From the NCBI RefSeq assembly GCF_016863175.1, contig NZ_BOOJ01000047.1:124001-188000 (forward strand): 64,000 nucleotides of DNA, written 5' to 3'. Each line of letters begins with the position of its first letter. Position 1 is the first letter of the stretch. Source of the stretch: Paraplanobispora siamensis (GTDB taxonomy: Bacteria; Actinomycetota; Actinomycetes; Streptosporangiales; Streptosporangiaceae). Below the pieces are notes generated by a model. It was not told the DNA's origin, made no database searches, and was given only the letters and a program-made list of their open reading frames with translations. Below are positions 34,166-42,427 of the stretch, piece by piece. The position numbers and the translations under genes are program-made.

Positions 34166-35133
34166 ACCTTCGCGACCGCTTTCTCCACGGGGGCCAGCGC
34201 CTCGGTGGCCGCGGCGGTGACCCGCGCCGCCTCCTGCTCGCGGGCCTTGGCCACGATGTGCAGGGACCACAGGAACCCGCCGCGGATCAGGCAGACGATC
34301 GCGGTGGCGAAGAAGATCCCGTAGGGGATGTTCATGCCGAGCAGGACGCCGTACACCAGCGCCACCCCGCCGCCGAAGGCGACCTGCGACAGCGGCTTGG
34401 ACGGGGTCGTCCCCGGGTCGGTGATCATGTAGTTGGTGAAGAGGATGAACGCGATGCCGGTCATCATCGACAGGCCGCCGAGGATGGAGATGTCGTCGAT
34501 GATCAGGCCGCGGACCACCGCCTGCAGGGCGAAGCCGCCCACCCAGGCGCCGATCAGCCACATCCGGTTGGTGAGCTTGGCGTTGAGCATGGTGCCGAAG
34601 AAGATGATCACCGCGGGGATGAGCCAGTCGATCGGGTTGGTGACGTTCTCACTGAAGTGGTACGGCGGGGCGATGCTGGCCCAGGGGAACAGCACCAGGA
34701 TGACCGCGATGCCGAAGTTGGACGGGTTCATGAAGTGGCGCAGCCGGCCGCGGACCGGTGCCCGCAGCACCCACTTGGTGCCGACCGCGACGATGACGCC
34801 GAACATCATCACCAGGATCTGGTCGTTGACGTAGATCAGCATGTTCATCGCGATGCTGGTGATGTGCGCCGGGTAGAGGAACTCCACCAGCCCCCGGAAG
34901 CCGTTGCCGCGATAGCGGGCCGTACGACCCTCCGAGCGCGCCCCGACGGTCTCCAGCAGGATCTCCGTGGTGTAGCCGGTGGCCAGGGCGACGAACGGCC
35001 AGGCCCACCCCTGCTCGAATCCCAGAACCGTGTAGCCGAGGATGTTGAAGATCGTGATCGAGATGGCGAACCGGCGCAGGGCCGTGATGACCTTCTGGTC
35101 GTGGCGCGGCGGACTGATCGTTTTCTCTGCCAT
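34162..35133 (-). CDS. unbU: Enediyne biosynthesis membrane protein UnbU (E5 type)
   Basis: 323 residues with about eight to nine transmembrane helices. Conserved in enediyne clusters; function unknown. The segment MITDPGTTPSKPLSQ near residue 240 resembles the flavin-anchoring region of RnfD/NqrB membrane redox subunits, which suggests electron or ion transfer. The ATG follows an AGGAGAAGTGACGAC stretch and lies 4 bp from the UnbV stop; its own stop overlaps the PksE start. Confidence 0.9.
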   Translation of the reverse strand: MAEKTISPPRHDQKVITALRRFAISITIFNILGYTVLGFEQGWAWPFVALATGYTTEILLETVGARSEGRTARYRGNGFRGLVEFLYPAHITSIAMNMLIYVNDQILVMMFGVIVAVGTKWVLRAPVRGRLRHFMNPSNFGIAVILVLFPWASIAPPYHFSENVTNPIDWLIPAVIIFFGTMLNAKLTNRMWLIGAWVGGFALQAVVRGLIIDDISILGGLSMMTGIAFILFTNYMITDPGTTPSKPLSQVAFGGGVALVYGVLLGMNIPYGIFFATAIVCLIRGGFLWSLHIVAKAREQEAARVTAAATEALAPVEKAVAKV

Positions 35134-35137
35134 GTCG

Positions 35138-37120
35138 TCACTTCTCCTTCGCTTGTGAGCCGAGCTGCAGCCGGTGCCAGCCCGGGGTGAGCTGAAGATC
35201 CTGCTCGCGGGGCTGTCCGGTCAGGTCCCGCCAGGTCAGGTGGACCCGCAGCGGCCCGGTGACGTTCTCGCCGAGGCCGATGTGGATCTCCTTGGAGCGC
35301 TTGCCCGAGTGGCCGCTGCCGCCGTCGACGCGCCCGACGAAGGTGCGCCCGTCGGCGGTGGTCACCGTCGCCTGCGCGCCGATGACCGGGATCCCGGCCG
35401 CCGGGAGCCCCTCGGTGGAGGTGGAAGAGGTCGCCGGGCCCGCGGACTCGTGGGTCAGCCGCAGTCCCAGGAAGGCGCCCTTGGACGGGCTGGTGTTGCG
35501 GTAGAAGACCGGGACGTCGAACTGCCGGGCGACGGCGAAGTCGAGCAGCCCGTCGCCGTCGGCGTCGCCGGTGGCGATGCCCCGCGTGGGCACCGGCACG
35601 GCCAGGCCGAGCTCCTCGGAGACGTTGGCGTAGCGCCCGTCGGCGGTCTTGGCGAAGAAGGCGAGGGTCTGGCCGCCGGCGATGTCGCTGCCGGCGTTGA
35701 CGACCGGCCACGACAGCGGGCTGTGCACGACGCCGTCGTTGGCGGTGGCCAGCTCCTGCAGCTGCGCCCACCGGTTGACGCTGCCCTTGACGAACCCGGT
35801 GGCCTGGGCGATCGCCGGGTCGCCGCTGTTGTCGAAGTCGGCGATCTTGACGTCCCAGCCCCAGCCCGACCAGGCGGTGCCCAGCTGGGCGCTGCGGTCC
35901 TCCCAGGGCGCCCTGCCCTGGCTGAGCTGCGTGCGCAGGTCGGTCTTGTCCTTGGCGGTGGAGACGAAGTGGAAGTTGCTCTCCTGGATGCCGTAGGGCG
36001 TGGTGATGTTGCTGACGAAGAAGTCGTAGATGCCGTCGCCGTTGAAGTCGCCCGCGTCGGAGCCCATGCCCTTGAACGAGTCGTGCATGATCGCCTTGGA
36101 CTTCGGGGTGAGCGGGGTACGGCCGCCCTCCACCTGGGCGAACTTCAGCTTGCCCGGGGTGGAGCGGTTGTGCAGCAGGCGGTCGGGGCCGAAGTCGTTG
36201 TTCAGGAACAGCTCGGGCAGCCGGTCGCCGTCCAGGTCGACGGAGGTGGCGCCCAGCTCCCAGCCGGTGGAGACCTCCTCCTCCAGCACGTCGTCGACCC
36301 GCTGGAAGCTCGCCGTGGGCTGCGCGCCCCCGGTCCCGCCGGTCCAGCGGAAGAAGTAGTTGCGCCCGCCGTTGAAGCCCCGGGACATGGAGTCGTTCAT
36401 CTCCACGCCGCCGCTGACGGTGTCGTCCAGGACGCGCGAGTCGTCGGGGAAGTAGTTGCCGATGAAGATGTCGGAGTGCCCGTCGCCGTCGAAGTCGGCG
36501 ACGGTGGCCACGTTGGTGTTCCAGATCGGGCCGGTGTAGGAGGGGCCCGCGGAGGCCGGCACCAGCTCGGTGGCCTGGAAGGCGTCGGCCGACAGCGCGC
36601 TCACCCCGGCCTTCTGCAGGTGGAGGATGGGCGAGCGGCCCCACAGATAGACCAGCAGGTCGGTCCGGCCGTCCTCGTTGAAGTCACCCGGCACGCAGCC
36701 CATGGGGGCCATGGCCCTGCCCATGGGCAGGTTCCCCGAGGTGAGCGCGAAGGGCTGGTAGCGGCCGGCGCGCTCGCCGGGGGTGGGGGTCACCACGGTC
36801 TGGTCGGTCCGGGTGTCGACGGTGCACAGGTCGTTGGCCAGGCCGTCGCCGTCCAGGTCGTCCATCGCGATCGCGGCGCCGACCGAGGAGATCCAGGCGT
36901 CGATCTTCTTGTAGTCCTTGTTGACCTTGCGGATCGTCTGCAGGGGGAACCCGCCGGGCAGCGCGACGCTGTGCGAGGTGAAGGCGTAGCGCCCGGCCAC
37001 GTCCTCCTTCTCGGCGGCCGATGCGAAATAGGGGCGGCCCACCAGGAACGCGGTCACCATCAGCGCCAGGGCGAGGATTCCCGCCAGTTGCCGGCGCAAC
37101 CAGCCAGCTGTCGTGGTCAC
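35138..37120 (-). CDS. unbV: Enediyne biosynthesis protein UnbV (FG-GAP repeats, ASPIC/UnbV domain; E4 type)
   Basis: 660 residues. A single hydrophobic segment (about 11-32) is a signal anchor. At least seven FG-GAP/VCBS calcium-type loops follow (for example DLDGDGLANDL, DFNEDGRTDLL, DFDGDGHSDIF, DADGDGLLDFA), predicting an extracytoplasmic beta-propeller. The ASPIC/UnbV domain is at the C-terminus (about 560-650). It is conserved in enediyne clusters and its role is unproven. The GTG start at 37120 has a GGAGGTG site and overlaps the UnbL stop (GTGA). Confidence 0.93.
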   Translation of the reverse strand: MTTTAGWLRRQLAGILALALMVTAFLVGRPYFASAAEKEDVAGRYAFTSHSVALPGGFPLQTIRKVNKDYKKIDAWISSVGAAIAMDDLDGDGLANDLCTVDTRTDQTVVTPTPGERAGRYQPFALTSGNLPMGRAMAPMGCVPGDFNEDGRTDLLVYLWGRSPILHLQKAGVSALSADAFQATELVPASAGPSYTGPIWNTNVATVADFDGDGHSDIFIGNYFPDDSRVLDDTVSGGVEMNDSMSRGFNGGRNYFFRWTGGTGGAQPTASFQRVDDVLEEEVSTGWELGATSVDLDGDRLPELFLNNDFGPDRLLHNRSTPGKLKFAQVEGGRTPLTPKSKAIMHDSFKGMGSDAGDFNGDGIYDFFVSNITTPYGIQESNFHFVSTAKDKTDLRTQLSQGRAPWEDRSAQLGTAWSGWGWDVKIADFDNSGDPAIAQATGFVKGSVNRWAQLQELATANDGVVHSPLSWPVVNAGSDIAGGQTLAFFAKTADGRYANVSEELGLAVPVPTRGIATGDADGDGLLDFAVARQFDVPVFYRNTSPSKGAFLGLRLTHESAGPATSSTSTEGLPAAGIPVIGAQATVTTADGRTFVGRVDGGSGHSGKRSKEIHIGLGENVTGPLRVHLTWRDLTGQPREQDLQLTPGWHRLQLGSQAKEK

Positions 37121-38109
37121 GGCCTAACACCTCCAAGAGATACGAACTGATCTGCGATGCGCTGCCGCCACATCTCGTAGGCGGGCATCCCACCGCGCAC
37201 CGGCCCCGAGGGCCTGGTGTCGAGGCAGATCCGCGCCGCCTGCTCGGGACCGGTCCCGCACAGGATCCGGGTGGCCACCTCGTTGTGCGGCACCAGCAGG
37301 CCGGCGCGGATACGGGCCTCGGCCGCGAACGCGCTGCCCTGCGCGAGCTGGGGGCGGTACGGCCCGGCGCGCTCGCGCAGTTCCACCAGCTCGTCCTCGG
37401 CGCCGCCGCCCGCGTAGGTGGCGGCCAGCCCGATGCCGCTGAACAGGTCGGCGTGGCGCGAGCGGGGGAACCTGCCGACCATCGAGGTCACCCGCTCGAC
37501 GTCGGTGCCGCCGACGAACCACAGGGCCCGCCCGATGCCCTGGTCGATCGCCCGGTTGGCGTAGTGCCGGTCCTCACCCGCGGGCCACGGGAAGTCCGGG
37601 TCGCGGTACTGCCGGTTCACGTACCGCTCGGTGTGGAAATAGGCCTGGTGGAATCCGTAGCCGTCGTGCGCCAGCCACAGCAGCAGCGGGTCGAGCGCGG
37701 CGCTCCTGGGCCAGCGGAAACGCGGCAGCCGGGCCATCGCCCAGCCGATCCCTACGTAGACCATGTAGATGTGGGCGTCGCCGCGCCCGGCGAGGAAGTC
37801 CCCGACCTTGCGGCCGCCGCCGAACGGCAGCCCGTCGAGCACCGCGAAGCCCATCCCGGCGCCCTCGTAGGCGAACCCGCGGAAGCGCGCGGGCACCCGC
37901 TCAAGGAGCTCCTCCGCCTCCGCCGGCGTCCTCGCCTCCGCCGCGAAGGCGTATCCGCGCAGGAACGTCGCGCCGATCTCCTCCAGCAGCGCCCGGGACT
38001 CCTCGTTCTTCACATGGAAACCGCGGTTCTCAAGTTTCGTTTCAGAGACGTCAGGTGTGAGAATCCGTCTTCTCAATGCACGCAGAGAATTAGTCAATTG
38101 CCTCTCCAC
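37117..38109 (-). CDS. unbL: Enediyne biosynthesis protein UnbL (DUF1702)
   Basis: 330 residues of the DUF1702 family, found mainly in enediyne clusters. Conserved stretches: RFRGFAYEGAGMGFAVLDGL, HIYMVYVGIGWAMARLP, GYGFHQAYFHTERYV and DQGIGRALWFVGG. No known catalytic motif and no signal peptide. The GTG at 38109 is the best start but its ribosome site is poor; the AT-richer DNA just upstream (38110-38283) could hold a promoter. It is coupled to UnbV by overlap. Confidence 0.88.
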   Translation of the reverse strand: MERQLTNSLRALRRRILTPDVSETKLENRGFHVKNEESRALLEEIGATFLRGYAFAAEARTPAEAEELLERVPARFRGFAYEGAGMGFAVLDGLPFGGGRKVGDFLAGRGDAHIYMVYVGIGWAMARLPRFRWPRSAALDPLLLWLAHDGYGFHQAYFHTERYVNRQYRDPDFPWPAGEDRHYANRAIDQGIGRALWFVGGTDVERVTSMVGRFPRSRHADLFSGIGLAATYAGGGAEDELVELRERAGPYRPQLAQGSAFAAEARIRAGLLVPHNEVATRILCGTGPEQAARICLDTRPSGPVRGGMPAYEMWRQRIADQFVSLGGVRP

Positions 38110-38283
38110 CCATCCGGGAACCCCTGGTGCAGGGGGAAATCCAGTACGAATGTATCCATATGGAACTGCGTTCGGTCCACTCCGTGAATGCTCACCGGAG
38201 AATTCCTCAATTCATTTCGAAGCGTTTCCGGCAATGCTCGGCGGCCGTCGCGCCTTAAACGCGGCGGCGATTTCGGGAAATGG

Positions 38284-39279
38284 TTATCTCAGAAGCCGGT
38301 CAGGGGTCGCGGCAAAGCGCTCGCGCACGCGCCGGCGCCACAGCTCGTACGGCGGGACCCGGCCCGGGGTGCGCGGGTCGACGGCGGTGTCGTCGGCCAG
38401 GGCCACGGCGTCGGCGACCGACAGCCCGGCGAGCACGGCCCCGGCCGCCTCGGTGTGCGGCGGCACGAACCCGGCGTGGTCGCGCGCCTTGACCGCGAAC
38501 ACCGCGCCCTGGGCCACCTCGGCCCCGTGCTCGCCTGCCTGCCCGCGCAGCGCGGCCAGGGCCTCGGCGTCGCAGCCGCCGGCGAACGCCGCGGCCAGGC
38601 CCACGCCGCTCCACAGGTCCGCCTGGCGGTGGGCGGCGAAGCGGCGCACCGCCGTCGCGACGTCCTGCACCTGCGCGCCGTGGATGAACCACAGGGCGCG
38701 GCCCACGCCCTGGTCCACCGCGCGCGGGAAGTAGTCGGGGGCCCCGTCCCACGGGTAGGGCCGGGGCACCTTCTGCCCGTCGACCCAGGCGCGGGTGTCG
38801 AAGTAGGCGCGGTCGAAGCCGTAGCCGTCGACCGCCAGCCAGCTCATCGTGGGGTGGTAGGGCACCCCGTCCATCTCGGGGACGACCTTCTTCCACAGCA
38901 CCCGGGGCAGGCGCGCCATGGCGAAGCCGATGCCGATGTAGGTCAGGAAGATGTGCGGCCGGCCCGGTCCCGCCATCAGGTCGCGGGTACGGTGCCCGCG
39001 CCCGCCTCCCATGGCGTCCAGGACGGTGAAGGCCATGGTCGCGCCCTCGTAGGCGAAGCCGCGCAACTCGACGTCGACCATGCCGAGCCTGCGCTCGACC
39101 TCCCACAGGCCCCGCCCGTCGATGCCCCACTCGAAGCCGCACACGACCGCCTGCGGGATCGCCTCCAGCCGCCGCACCGCCGCCGAGGGGGCCGCCGGGA
39201 AACCACGCGCCCCGAACGTCACGTCCTTCAGGGACGGCGCCAGCACGAGCCTGCGGATCGCTCCGGGAAGCGTTGACAT
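38284..39279 (-). CDS. Second DUF1702 (UnbL-type) enediyne protein
   Basis: 331 residues, clearly paralogous to the next gene: the same blocks RGFAYEGATMAFTVLDAM, HIFLTYIGIGFAMARLP, GYGFDRAYFDTRAWV and DQGVGRALWFIHG recur at matching positions. Function unknown. The ATG at 39279 has a GAGGAGGG site; the longer frame to 39480 is not supported. A 174-bp AT-richer gap separates it from UnbL, so UnbL onward may have its own promoter. Confidence 0.88.
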   Translation of the reverse strand: MSTLPGAIRRLVLAPSLKDVTFGARGFPAAPSAAVRRLEAIPQAVVCGFEWGIDGRGLWEVERRLGMVDVELRGFAYEGATMAFTVLDAMGGGRGHRTRDLMAGPGRPHIFLTYIGIGFAMARLPRVLWKKVVPEMDGVPYHPTMSWLAVDGYGFDRAYFDTRAWVDGQKVPRPYPWDGAPDYFPRAVDQGVGRALWFIHGAQVQDVATAVRRFAAHRQADLWSGVGLAAAFAGGCDAEALAALRGQAGEHGAEVAQGAVFAVKARDHAGFVPPHTEAAGAVLAGLSVADAVALADDTAVDPRTPGRVPPYELWRRRVRERFAATPDRLLR

Positions 39280-39552
39280 TGTGCCCTCCTCATCATCCGG
39301 CAGCCATGCGCGCGGGCGCCCGTCCCGCCGGGCGCGGAGGGACCGGCCGGGACGGCCGGTGGTCACGGGAGAAATCGCCCGGCCGTTCGCCTTCATCAGG
39401 ATGCGTCGGAGAGAAGGAATGGACTTTTCGCAAAATGCGGGGATATCCGGAATCGCAGCTGGGCCGGTGCGGTACGGCACGCGAAGAGAAACCCGGCGCG
39501 GCCCCGGTTCACGAGGCGGCGATCCCGGATATCGGACCCGCCCGCCGTACGG

Positions 39553-42339
39553 TCAGATGGAGGCCTGGTCGCCGAACTCCAGCACCAGCGGCAGGTCGGC
39601 CCGCTGGCTGATGTTGAGCTTGCGGTAGGTGCGGGTCAGGTGCTGCTCGACGGTGCTGATCGTGATGTACAGCTTGGACGCGATCTCGCGGTTGGTGTAA
39701 CCGGCCGCGGCCAGGATCGCGACCCGGCGCTCGGCGTCGCTCAGCACGCCGATCAGCTCGCCGGACAGCTCGCCTGACAGCGGGGAGGAGGCCGTCCCCG
39801 CGCCGTCCCCCCGGGCCAGCGCGCCGATCATCGGCTCGGCCCGGCACTCCTTGGCCACCGCCTGGGCCCGGCCGGCGATCGTCCGGGCGCGGCGGTACTC
39901 GCCGAGGGAGTCGTAGGCCTCGACGAGGTCGAGCAGCGCCCGGGCCAGCTCGTACTTGTCCCCGGCCATCTGCAGGTACTCGGTGGCCTGGCGCAGCAGC
40001 GCCGGGCGGCGCGCCGGTTCGGAGGTGGCGGCCAGCAGGCGCAGGGCGATGCCCCTGCCCCGGCGGGCGTCGGAACCGCACAGCTCCAGGTGCGCCTGGA
40101 CCAGCTGCCGGGCCTCCTCCGTCTCCCCCATCCGCAGGCACGCCTCGCCCGCGTCGGCCCGCCAGGGGATCAGCCCCGGCGTGTCGAGGTTCCATGCGAC
40201 CATCAGCTCGCCGCAGCGCTGGAAGTCGCGCAGCGCCAGCGCCGCGTACTCGGTCGCCAGGCTGTAGCGGCCCCGCGCGTGCAGGTAGTGCAGGCCGTAC
40301 CGGGTCTGGAACATGGCCTCGGGGACCGGCCGGTCGAGGTGCTCGCGCACCGCGTCGTACTTGCCCATCGCCGTCAGCGCGAGGATCAGGCTGCTCAGCG
40401 GCCCGCCGATGGCCACTCCCCAGCTGCTCATCGGGATGCTGTCGAGCGCCAGGCGCGCGTGGTGCTCGGCGACGGGCATGTCGCCCTGGCGGATCGCGAT
40501 CTCGGCGCGGATGGCCGCCAGCCGGGCCTGCCGGCTCGGCGCCTGCCGGGAGGAGGCCTCGACGGCGAACAGGTCGCACCAGGGGGCGGCCCGGTCGCAG
40601 CGCCCGGCATAGGTGAGCGCCAGCAGCGCGTTCTCCACGGTGTCCAGCGTCATCTCGTCGAGGCGGGAGTCCTCCAGGATCCGCTCGACGGTGTTCATGC
40701 TCCCCTCGCGCGGCCCGCGCGTCAGCACCTCGGCCAGGGCCAGCGTCGACTCCAGGCGCTGGCTGACGGCCACCGAGACCATGTTCGCCAGCCCCCACTC
40801 CCCCGTCGTGCGCCGCAGGTGGTTGAGGAAGGGCGGGTAGGTGGCCCGCAGCCACAGCCGGGCCACGACGAGCTCGGCGGTCGTCTCCTGGTCGACGGCC
40901 TCGGCCGCCCCGTCGAGCTGCTCCAGCACGTCGCGCGCGTCGTCGAAGCGGCCGTGCCACAGCAGGGCCCGCGCCAGCACGACGGCGTCGCCGCCGCGCA
41001 GGCTCCCCCGGTTCATCGCCTCGGCGAGCTCGGACAGGTGCCCCTCGGGAGCGGCCGGGTTGATGCGCCACTCGGCCCGCACCAGCATCGTCATGATCTT
41101 CGAGCGGTGGGCCTCGTCCGCGCACTCGGTCCAGGCGCGGCGCAGGTAGGCCACCGCCGACTCCACGTGCCCGTCGCGCAGGGCGTTCCTGGCGGCCTCC
41201 TCCAGGACCGGGACGACCCAGGGCGCCTCGATCGTGTCGGCGTTGAGGAGGTGCTCGGCGATCACCGAGGGCGTCAGGCCCCTGGCGTAGACCAGCTCGG
41301 CCGCGCGGCGGTGCAGTTCCCTGCGCTCCTGGACGTCCATCCCGGCCAGCACGATCTCCCTGACCGCCTCGTGGCGGTAGCGGCCTCCCGCCAGCAGCCC
41401 GGCGGCGCCGAGGGAGAGCAGCTCCCCGCTGATGTCGATCATGGGCAGGTCCAGCAGCCGGTCCAGGCCCTCCGACTCCCCGAGGATCGCCAGGCCGCGC
41501 GCCACCAGCGTGGTCCTGGAGCGGCCGCGCTGCAGGCACGACAGCACGGCCTGGCCGAACTGCTCGCCGACGACGACGTCGGCGGGCTGCTCGCTCGCGG
41601 CGCGGACGAAGTCCTCGTGGTCGTCGGCCAGGGCGCCGGCCAGCAGGGGGTTGCCGCCGCTGAGCGCGTACCACCTGTCGGCGAGGCGCTCGGTGACCTT
41701 GACGCCCGCCTTGGCGGCCACCAGCGCCGCCACGCCGGTGCGCGACAGCGGCGTCAGCCGGATGCGGCGGCAGTGGGGCTGGCGCAGCAGGTCGGTCTGG
41801 AAGTAGGCGTCGGTGTAGCGTCCCCGGTCGGCGTGGCCGAACACGAGCATGATCCGCGCGTTCCTGACCCGCCGGGCCAGGTACACCAGGCACAGCAGCG
41901 AGGCGCGGTCGGCGTGGTGCACGTCGTCGACGACGATCACCAGGGGATAGCGCTCCGCCAGGTCCAGCAGCACGCTGCACAGCGCGTGCACGACCTGGGC
42001 GTCGATCTGGTGCTCGGTCTCCCCGTCCGTCGCCGACACGGTGCGCGCGCCCTCCTCCAGCAGTGCCAGCGCCCGCTCGCGCACCGTGGTCACCAGCGGC
42101 GCGTCCTGGATCAGCTGGCGCATCACGCCCAGCGGCAGGTCGCGCTCCACGCGCGATCCCGTCGCCGTGACGGCCAGGGCGCCCAGCTCGATGGCCTGCT
42201 CGGCGATCGAGCGCAGCAGGGTGCTCTTGCCGACGGCGACCGCACCACCGACCAGGGCGATCCTTCCCCGCCCCATGACCGCGTTGGCCAGGAGCTCCTC
42301 CAGGGAGGTCAGTTCCTCTTTGCGCTCGATCAGACCCAT
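39553..42339 (-). CDS. LAL-family ATP-binding LuxR-type regulator
   Basis: 928 residues. An N-terminal AAA-type ATPase has Walker A GGAVAVGKST (about 32-41) and Walker B LVIVVDDVHHAD (about 135-146). A long TPR-like helical middle follows. The LuxR helix-turn-helix is at the C-terminus (about 865-920; LSDAERRVAILAAAGYTNRE, ASKLYITISTVEQHL). Large ATP-binding LuxR proteins are frequent pathway activators. The second Met (42339) is preferred over 42345 because GGGAG is correctly spaced. It lies directly upstream of the enediyne operon on the same strand. Confidence 0.9.
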   Translation of the reverse strand: MGLIERKEELTSLEELLANAVMGRGRIALVGGAVAVGKSTLLRSIAEQAIELGALAVTATGSRVERDLPLGVMRQLIQDAPLVTTVRERALALLEEGARTVSATDGETEHQIDAQVVHALCSVLLDLAERYPLVIVVDDVHHADRASLLCLVYLARRVRNARIMLVFGHADRGRYTDAYFQTDLLRQPHCRRIRLTPLSRTGVAALVAAKAGVKVTERLADRWYALSGGNPLLAGALADDHEDFVRAASEQPADVVVGEQFGQAVLSCLQRGRSRTTLVARGLAILGESEGLDRLLDLPMIDISGELLSLGAAGLLAGGRYRHEAVREIVLAGMDVQERRELHRRAAELVYARGLTPSVIAEHLLNADTIEAPWVVPVLEEAARNALRDGHVESAVAYLRRAWTECADEAHRSKIMTMLVRAEWRINPAAPEGHLSELAEAMNRGSLRGGDAVVLARALLWHGRFDDARDVLEQLDGAAEAVDQETTAELVVARLWLRATYPPFLNHLRRTTGEWGLANMVSVAVSQRLESTLALAEVLTRGPREGSMNTVERILEDSRLDEMTLDTVENALLALTYAGRCDRAAPWCDLFAVEASSRQAPSRQARLAAIRAEIAIRQGDMPVAEHHARLALDSIPMSSWGVAIGGPLSSLILALTAMGKYDAVREHLDRPVPEAMFQTRYGLHYLHARGRYSLATEYAALALRDFQRCGELMVAWNLDTPGLIPWRADAGEACLRMGETEEARQLVQAHLELCGSDARRGRGIALRLLAATSEPARRPALLRQATEYLQMAGDKYELARALLDLVEAYDSLGEYRRARTIAGRAQAVAKECRAEPMIGALARGDGAGTASSPLSGELSGELIGVLSDAERRVAILAAAGYTNREIASKLYITISTVEQHLTRTYRKLNISQRADLPLVLEFGDQASI

Positions 42340-42427
42340 GGCCATCTCCCGTCAGGTGACCGCCTGTCTCTCGGGGCCGCTGCGGCCTCGTTCACCGGCA
42401 ACGCTAGGGGTGGCGGGCATCGCTTCC

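Noticed and set aside
31208-34324. About 1038-codon + strand frame opposite PksE
   Set aside because: It is the antisense of conserved PksE domains and has shadow composition.
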